Shown here one piece after another: positions 57,481 to 64,000 of a stretch of DNA of 64,000 bases. A program made the translations under genes and the position numbers. The DNA is from Amborella trichopoda (taxonomy: Eukaryota; Streptophyta; Magnoliopsida; Amborellales; Amborellaceae): assembly GCF_000471905.2 (NCBI RefSeq), contig NW_006499728.1, positions 2,501,635 to 2,565,634 on the forward strand, given 5' to 3'. How positions within the stretch are numbered: position 1 is the stretch's first letter; every line of letters begins with the position of its first letter. Below the pieces are notes generated by a model. That model saw only the letters and a program-made list of their open reading frames with translations, was not told the DNA's origin and searched no databases.

Positions 57481-57651
57481 AATGTAGGGAATTATTTGAG
57501 CACTACATAGGCTTAGCTTACGATGTGTTTGGAAGCCTTCGACTGAATGAGTATTTCATAGAGAAAATGTAGGGAATTATTTGAAGCACTACATAGGCTT
57601 AGCTTACGATGTGTTTGGAAGCCTTCGACTGAATGAGTATTTCATAGAGAG
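57481..57651. repeat. Two-copy tandem duplication, period 85
   Basis: AATGTAGGGAATTATTTGA begins at 57481 and 57566. One inserted A is the only difference seen over about 85 bp. Confidence 0.98.
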
Positions 57652-58430
57652 GCGACAAGGGATTCCATTAATAACTAGCCGTTTCGATTAATTGAAACAA
57701 CTTGATGAATTTAGTAGATCGTTTTAGGAGGTCCCTGACCATAGATAGAACCTATGCAATTTTTACAGGAAGATGGTTGGCTATTTTTATAGTGCATGGG
57801 GCCATTGCAAGCTTTATTTTCCACAAACTCCTCCTCGAACTCTTATTGTTTAAAGAATACGTCTTAACACCATTGCATGTTTTATTTTATTTTGGTATAA
57901 GAAGGATGAGGATTTTAAACCTTCTCTTAACCTATCTCATACTGGGTAAGGGAGCTAGGTTTTGTTAGATAGGCAACCAATATAAAACTTTATTAAAACT
58001 TATCATAAAGATGATGACTCTCTAATATTCATTTTCTTCTTGCTTTCTTAAGTGTCGAAAAGTGATCATGGTCAAGAGAGTTTTCTCTGTATCATTTAAA
58101 TTTTACCAGATGTCTCAAAAGAATATATGGCCAAGAGAGATTTTTAATTCCAATGCTCCAAATCCCAAACAATGTGGTTCATATTGTTCCAAAGGCTATG
58201 CAATTTAGCCCCTTCATGCATTTTATAATTTCTATAGCTAGTCAAAGAAGCAAAAGGCAAAAACGTTGGTGGCAGCCAAAGATGATTCAGTACTACCTAC
58301 ACGGACTCTTCCATTGCATACTTGAGTTAGCCGAAATATGAATTAAAGCACAAAGATTTGATCCCGGAGGATCTCAGAGTTGAGTTGTTGGCAATTAAAA
58401 CAGAGCTAACAATAATCTTATTGTGACCAT
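57652..58430. other. No recognisable gene
   Basis: The ORF at 57702-57968 is hydrophobic (FxxGRWLAIFIVHGAI) but matches nothing I recognise. Treated as chance. Confidence 0.4.
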
Positions 58431-58505
58431 CATTATGCTGGTCAAATCTTTTGTCCAACTAGTTGAGGTCCACTATACAAATCCTGATCTGTCATTTTGC
58501 TCTAT
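58431..58505 (-). mobile_element. RTE-type LINE 3' tail
   Basis: CCAACTAGTTGAGGTCCACT followed by ATACAAATCCTGATCTGTCA is the reverse complement of the conserved RTE 3' end. A CATCATTATG remnant of the terminal simple repeat lies beside it. Confidence 0.6.
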
Positions 58506-58799
58506 TACAAACCATATCATAGTGAGGCCATTTCAATGCAACCAATTTTGGAAATACAATCAAGTAATCACTAAATTCCCGCAAAGTGAGTAGAAGATCA
58601 TTTTGGAACCCCGTAAGCTCATATGCAAAGCTTCAGGTCCTTTAGAAGGCAGTTTCGATTGAATTTTAAATTGGCCATGGCTAAGATGAATATAGATATG
58701 GCCTATCCATTGTCAATTCTTAATAAGTGTCCTACAGGCATCCTAACGTCCCACCTACCAAATTTTAGGCCGATCTGAGTTCTATAAGCATATGAACAA
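58506..58799. other. No recognisable feature
   Basis: Probably includes more of the 5'-truncated RTE copy, but no coding similarity is visible. Confidence 0.35.
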
Positions 58800-59167
58800 A
58801 AAGGTAAAGTTGCAACCTTTAACGATCAAAGTAAGCCCTCCTCCAAACTTTTATCATACCATGCAATTTTAGCCTTGAAAATTCTTAAGATGTTTTGAGA
58901 ATCTATTTTTATATTTAATTATAGAATTTTAAACTTCAAAAATAATTCAAATCAAGTAGATCTATAAACGTATGAAAATCTTGAAAATAGTTGGTCCTGA
59001 TAATGTATTGCAAGATGTACTATTTTTGAATTTTTTTTTTTTACATGTCGATACGGAGTTGATTAATTAAATGGTTTTCCAACATCAAAACACCCTCTTC
59101 AAAATGAATTTTTGAGGTGCACCTTAATTCTACAATATAAGGTGTCGACCTTGTATAAACTTGTTCC
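58800..59167 (-). mobile_element. Pal-MITE, mixed termini
   Basis: The left end has AAAGTTGCAACCTTTAACGA and the right ATAAGGTGTCGACCTTGTAT with AACTTGTTCC. The two palindromes differ (GTTGCAAC versus GTGTCGAC), unlike most copies. The core is reduced to ATGTCGATACGGAGTTGATT. Confidence 0.65.
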
Positions 59168-59485
59168 ATAACAAAATGGAAAATGTTCATAAAGGTGTCA
59201 ACTTTATACTGTAGAAGTAAGGCATGCTTCTAAAATCTATATAAAAAGGGTTCTTCTGATAGTCAGAAATGTGTCAATTGATCATCTCGACCTCGAAATG
59301 TACGGATATGGATAAAAAAAAAATTTCAAGTCCTAAAAAATTAGTGAATCTTGTAACATACTATCTAGACCGTTCATTTCAAGATTTTCAAGTGTTTGTA
59401 GATTTGAATTTGCACCTTGCTTTGAGTTTTAAAATTTATAATTTGATGTAAAATAAAACTTCAGGCGATCTTCAAAATTTTTAAA

Positions 59486-60235
59486 ACTTTTTTTTTTTTG
59501 GACAAAGATTCAAAGATTTTATTGCTAAGTAGGGAGAGATATTACATAATTCGAAACTACAAGAGAAGATAAAAGAGCCCCACTTTTCGCCAAAGAATCC
59601 GCCAGGGTATTAGCTTCATTAAAAACATGGACAAATGAAATGTTTCAACTACATCCATGACTTGCAGCCAAAGGCCACGAAGTTCTCGTTGTATGCGTTG
59701 TTCCTTTTTATACCATTTAACAATATTTAAGGAGTCCCCTTCACAGATACAAGAACAACCCGGAAATTTATCAACAAACACTTTAACCCCACATAACAAG
59801 GCACTAAGCTCAGCATTGTTGGCTGTTCTAACTCCAATTGGGCTAGCGAAAGAAAAAATAATATTGGCAGCAGAGTCACTTACCACCCCACCAATACTTG
59901 CAACACCTGGATTTCCCAATGAACTTCCATCAAAATTTAACTTTAGGCAATCACCAGGAGCTACCAAGAATGGCCATTACATCTACCTTGCCGATATTCT
60001 TTCCTTCCTTGTGTACAGAAATTAAATTCTAAATACAGAATTTGATATTGTTTAATAAAACAGAAAAAGACAAAGAATTCTCCTCAAAAGTCAGCCTATT
60101 TCTCTCTTTCCAAACTTCCCAAAAGATAATTCCCTTAGCTATCTGCTAAATAATTTTCCCCATCTTAGGCAAATGAGGAATGGAAAGTTGAGAAACAATA
60201 CCAGCCACAGACTAAAATACATCTTTTAAAAAGGA
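59486..60235 (-). mobile_element. 5'-truncated LINE inserted in a Pal-MITE
   Basis: The minus strand reads, from the 5' side, WEVWKERNRLTFEE (post-zinc-finger linker) and then an RNase H domain. A stop at 59527-59525 is followed directly by CAATAAAATCTTTGAATC and poly-A (T's at 59488-59499). The AATAAA signal overlaps the stop region. TTTTAAAA-like sequence at both junctions is a possible target duplication. Confidence 0.85.
59525..59967 (-). pseudogene. LINE RNase H, one frameshift
   Basis: KLNFDGSSLGNPG, NNAELSALLCG and CEGDSLNIVKWY supply the Asp-Glu-Asp set. After VVETFH the frame shifts near 59645. The alternative frame reads VFNEANTLADSLAKSGALL and ends NYVISLPT, restoring the usual C-terminal helix with its Asp. 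It is better preserved than the RNase H of the 48.9-52.7 kb LINE and shares KLNFDGSSLGN with it. Confidence 0.88.
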
Positions 60236-60350
60236 ATAGAGGTGCCCCTTAGTTTAAGGTTGCCACCTTATACAAACCACACATATTGTTTAAGGTTGCC
60301 ACCTTGTACAAACCGCACCAGATTGTTTAAGGTTACCACCTTGTACAAGG

Positions 60351-60715
60351 TAATAGGTTTAGAGACTTCAAAATTATTAGAAATGTAGAAAAAAATACTC
60401 TCCAAGACTTATTCTAATAATGTTTTTTCAAGAATTCATGGATTCTAGATTAACCGTGACTAGTTTTTATTAGGGTGCAAATGGTTGCGGTAGGAATTTG
60501 AACATTGCAAAGGATAAGCTCAAGCAGTGTGAATGAACTAGGCCTCGCCCCGAGTTAAGTCGGAGCATTAAAAAATAAAAAAATTGAAAAAATATGAAGA
60601 AATGTTATACAAACTTACTTTATATATATATTTGGAAAAGAAGAATAGTGAATATTGTTTAATTAATATTTTATAATTTCTTTTTTTTAAGGAGTTTTTA
60701 AAACTCTATCAAAAT
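60351..60715. other. No recognisable feature
   Basis: AT-rich intergenic sequence. Confidence 0.4.
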
Positions 60716-60795
60716 ATTATCATCATCACAACCTTCTCTCAACTATTTGAGATCAGCTATACGGATTCTAACATGTCATTTTGTTTGATCAAGGG
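60716..60795 (-). mobile_element. RTE-type LINE 3' tail
   Basis: ATCATCATCAC followed by AACCTTCTCTCAACTATTTG and AGATCAGCTATACGGATTCT, the reverse complement of the RTE tail with its terminal GATGAT repeat. Confidence 0.7.
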
Positions 60796-61963
60796 TTATA
60801 CCATCATGAGCAGAAAACATAGATTCATGATTTATATAAAATTTTAGCTATAAAATTTTGGCAAAGTTTTGCATTCACTGCCTACTTAACACAACTCATA
60901 TCCTTTATTGGAGCTTAGGACCAGTTAAGAAAAACTTTAATGTCTTCACCCTTCTTAGACTAAAACACTACCAAAATGCAAATCAGTTTTTTTTAAAATT
61001 TCATTTTTCTCTACTTTTTCCATCTTGTCTTTTAGAGTTGTTTTACTTTTCATTTTACTTTCACTATATTTTTTTCTATGTTTCACGCATTTCCTTCTTT
61101 TTTTTTTCGTTTTTTTAACATTTTTGGGGCCTTTTGGTCATGTGCAGGGACGTCCCTCGGGCGAGGTGAGCCTTGGCATGCTGAGCTCGAGTGTTATGAA
61201 ATGTGGATAGTCACAAGGGATAACTTTCACCTGATAAAATCAGTTGGAATGGGAGATTGAAGGGATAACTCTTGAACTGATAAATCAATTGGAATGGGTA
61301 AGTGGAAATATTCAAATTGGAAATCAAAAGGACCATGGCAAATGCCTCTTATCTAACCATGGCCAATTTTAAAGAGGAGGAAACTCTTTGCAAATCTCTG
61401 GTAATTTCTTGACGATTTGGGTGTCATTTCGAACGTCTGTCAATACCTAAACGACTTGAAGGAAAATTGGGATAGGAATCTCCTTCATGCATCGTCAATT
61501 TAGGAACAAAATAAGATGAGCCCTTGATTGTGATGCTGTAGCCTCAATCCCTCAATGTTGGGGAAGATAAGTATTGAAGCCTTTTGGATGACTAACAGTC
61601 TAAAAAGGGCATCTACATAACAAGCCTCTTCTTTTGTTGATGATTTCAGTTCGAAAACAGAGGACTCAGATTTGGGCCTGGGAGATCTCAAGTTCCCTTC
61701 CTACCATTGAACTACCAAAACAAAAGATTGTTTTGAAGAACTTTTCCCCTTAATTTCGGCTATTTTATTGCTCAGACCAATGTACTGAGTTGGTCTGAGT
61801 CCAGCACAAGTTAAAAAAAAGTAAAATAAACACAAAAAATAATACATATAAATGAGGGCAGCATTTGTTGGTAAGGGGCTTCAACCCCCTCCATGATGGG
61901 AATCGTATATACTATACAAGAAGCCATTTGAGCATTTTTAACTTAGAATTGATATATTAATAT
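60796..61963. other. No recognisable gene
   Basis: T-rich stretch at 61060-61120. Short overlapping ORFs are Phe-rich and unsupported. AAGGGATAACT..CTGATAAATCAGTTGGAATGGG is repeated in short form at about 61217 and 61260. Confidence 0.4.
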
Positions 61964-62356
61964 GGGAAAACTTTACATAGAGCCGAGGCTCTAAACAATA
62001 AAATTCGAGCTTATCTCAAAAATTTTGCTAAAAGAGGTTGTTTTTATGCCCAAATATCTTCAAATTGAACATCTCGATATCAAGATTCATGGACACGAGA
62101 AAAAAATGGATTTCAAGTTATGGAAATAGTGTATTTTGTAACGCATTTTTGGACCGTCAATTTTCAAGATTTTCAAGTTTTTATAGATCTCTCTATCTAC
62201 ACTATTTTTTAAGCTTTAAAATTTATAAATAAATATGAAAATATATTTTAAGGGTATCAAAAAGATTTCCACTATTGAAACCATATTTCTCGACACAATT
62301 TGAAGGTAGGCTCTAATTTGATTATTTAGAGCCTAGGCTCTATACAAACCGCACCC
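61964..62356 (+). mobile_element. Pal-MITE subtype B with perfect 9-bp TSD
   Basis: 393 bp. TATTAATAT is duplicated exactly at 61955-61963 and 62357-62365. Starts GGGAAAACTTTACATAG with AGAGCCGAGGCTCT and ends AGAGCCTAGGCTCTATAC with CCGCACCC; the right palindrome is perfect. The core is ACATCTCGATATCAAGATTC. Confidence 0.92.
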
Positions 62357-62367
62357 TATTAATATAT

Positions 62368-62762
62368 GGAAAAAGTTTATATAAGGTTGCAACCTTAAAA
62401 TATAGAACTATGTATGCACCTCAAAACTCTGTTGAAAAAAGTTGTTTTAGTGTTAAAGGCCCTCTAATTGATCATCTCGACATCGAGATGTATGACTATG
62501 GCAATTCTTTTTTTTTTTTTGAGTCCCCGAAATAGTGCATCTTACAATAAATTATCTAGACCGTCCATGTTCAATATTTTCACATGTCTATATGTACTTG
62601 ATTTCAATCATTTTTGGAGTTTAAAATTTTATTATTAGATATGAAAACAGATTTTAAGATAATCCTAATAATATTTTACATCAAAATTACATGTTATGAT
62701 AGAATTTGAAGGTGCGTCTTAATTAAATTGTTTAAAGTTGCAACCTTTTGGAAACCACACCC
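62368..62762 (+). mobile_element. Pal-MITE subtype A with perfect 9-bp TSD
   Basis: 395 bp. TTAATATAT is duplicated exactly at 62359-62367 and 62763-62771, overlapping the TSD of the preceding B element. Starts GGAAAAAGTTTATATAAGG with the perfect TAAGGTTGCAACCTTA palindrome and ends AAGTTGCAACCTTTTGG with CCACACC. The core TGATCATCTCGACATCGAGA is intact. Confidence 0.92.
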
Positions 62763-62880
62763 TTAATATATATAATCTATACAATAATAGGTATGCAACA
62801 GACTATGATGAAACTCGCCCCCATAGCGCAAGGCCTAGTAGACACTGGCTCGAATTGATTTAAATTAAAATTAAACAGAA

Positions 62881-62991
62881 AAAGTACACAATGAGACCAT
62901 TTACTTTTGATACAAAGTGGTCACAATTAATCTTGACCATTAAAGTAATTATGACCTTGCCCCAAAGGTACATGCCACTATATACAATCCC
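62881..62991 (+). mobile_element. MITE family C, internally deleted
   Basis: Both ends are present (AATGAGACCATTTACTTTTG and CACTATATACAATCCC), but the centre is missing, leaving about 110 bp. Confidence 0.65.
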
Positions 62992-63837
62992 ATTTAAATA
63001 TGAGTTTGTCTAGAGTTAACAATCCCTCAAAATACAAACGCTAATAGTAGAAAGAATTGTGATAAGTGTATTTATAAAAGAAACACTTACCTTTTGTTTT
63101 AAAAAATATTTTAAAATAGGGGTTGTACTTGATTCGAAATTTTGCACCTAAAATCAAAAGAACTTGAAAAAACAATTCAAAAAAGTTTTAGAAAGAGCCT
63201 AAAAAATGGATTTCTTTAGGAGAGAGAAAATTTAGTGAATACTGGCCGTCTAGATTTGATCTTGGCCTTAAAGAACTTAAAATCATTTTTTATGTTTTAT
63301 TTTAAAATTATTCATCAACTGATGTTGAGAGGGAATACTAAGATATAAACAGAAAAAACAAATTATACTAAGTCATATAGGTTTTAATAGGACTTAATGG
63401 GTCCATTAACTAAGGACCGTCCATGAGACCAAATACGAATTATAGTCAGCGAGAGCATAGGACCCATTTAAGAAGTTACAAATCTATCTTGGTAGATGAT
63501 GACATCCCAAGTTTTAGGTTCAAGGGGTATAATAAGTTAGATTTGTAGCAAGCTCTGAGCATCACAAGTACTATTGACTACATGGTGCAATGGATTTCAA
63601 CCCATGTAGAGATTTTGACACTTCATCTTCCTAGATAATAATGGGGCTAAGAATTTTTTGGATCGGGTCCAATCCACCTAGATCCATCCGAAAAATACAC
63701 ATAAGACTTAGATTCGAATTCGATTGGATCCAGAATATTCATATTTAGATTTGGATCCAAAACTATACAAGATCTAGATATGATTTCAGATTCGGATCCA
63801 AATCAGCTCCAATTTTGTATATTATAAAATTAAAATA
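62992..63837. other. Intergenic, GGATCC-rich patch
   Basis: Between 63650 and 63810 words such as GGATCGGGTCCAATCC, TTGGATCCAGA and TTCGGATCCAAATC recur, typical of old hAT-type subterminal sequence. No ends or ORFs. Confidence 0.4.
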
Positions 63838-64000
63838 TAAAAAAAAAGTTCATATAAGGATGCAACCTTAAAATGTAGAATTATAGATGCACCTCAAATA
63901 TCCATCATAAAAAGGTCGTTTTAATGTTGAAAAACCCTCTCTAATTCATCATCTCGATATGGATATGTACAAATATGAAAAAAGAAAAGATTTTGGGTCC
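63838..64000 (+). mobile_element. Pal-MITE subtype A, cut by window end
   Basis: AAAAAAAGTTCATATAAGG with ATGCAACCTTAAAATGTAGA, then the core CATCATCTCGATATGGATAT. It continues beyond the window. Confidence 0.75.

Larger units (their letters stand above)
59178..60350 (+). mobile_element. Pal-MITE split by a LINE, triplicated right end
   Basis: The left part 59178-59487 has GGAAAATGTTCATAAAGGTG and the core TTGATCATCTCGACCTCGAA. The right part resumes at about 60236 with GAGGTGCCCCTTAGTTTAAG. The right terminus AAGGTTGCCACCTTxTACAA occurs three times with period 35-37 (60254-60350). Confidence 0.75.

Noticed and set aside
62811-62862. Possible tRNA or SINE at GCCCCCATAGCGCAAGGCC
   Set aside because: No consistent A-box/B-box pair and no cloverleaf could be drawn by eye.

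Overview
This is AT-rich nuclear DNA from a flowering plant. One multi-exon gene is clear: a plant intracellular Ras-group-related leucine-rich-repeat protein (PIRL4/5 type) on the minus strand at 27739-31084. Its three exons join in frame with canonical splice sites to give 560 residues. A second, weaker candidate is a short intronless ORF at 11805-12089 on the minus strand, with a SYAKNFDDG-type C-terminal motif. The introns, the plant LRR family, the LINE RNase H type and the initiator-Met tRNA primer site all point to an angiosperm. I cannot name the species. Two assembly gaps are present, at 15953-15972 and 30265-30434.

The rest is mostly transposon debris. The dominant component is one family of about 390-bp terminal-inverted-repeat elements with some two dozen full or partial copies, called here the Pal-MITE family. 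Several copies have 9-bp target-site duplications, as expected for Mutator-like (MULE) elements. Both termini of a copy carry a short palindrome, either GGTTGCAACC (subtype A) or a GAGCCTAGGCTC type (subtype B). The palindrome sequence differs between subtypes but is matched at the two ends and stays palindromic. A second short family (C, TIR GTATACAATGAGACC) has seven copies. No transposase for either is in the window.

Layout: 1-11.5 kb holds microsatellites, a foldback, a Tourist-like MITE, Pal-MITEs, an RTE-type LINE 3' end and a degenerate tandem array. 11.8-12.4 kb holds the short ORF and a pyrimidine-rich tract. 13.7-17.9 kb holds nested MITEs, including a roughly 1-kb hAT-like element inserted in the terminal palindrome of a Pal-MITE. 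18-25 kb holds diverged repeats, a SINE-like segment, a copia-type LTR remnant and an AT-rich array. 26-32 kb is the PIRL gene and its leader. 34-46 kb holds a second LTR-like copy, nested MITEs and a 3-kb Harbinger-like TIR element. 48.9-52.7 kb is a decayed LINE (endonuclease, RT, zinc finger, RNase H) on the minus strand. 53-64 kb holds further Pal-MITEs, a second LINE 3' end inserted in a Pal-MITE, SINE-like and RTE-tail fragments, and two Pal-MITEs inserted side by side with perfect duplications.

At least sixteen loci carry two-copy tandem or near-tandem duplications with periods of 26-94 bp. That density is itself notable. All repeat families were defined by eye from this window; boundaries marked approximate are good to about 10-30 bp.
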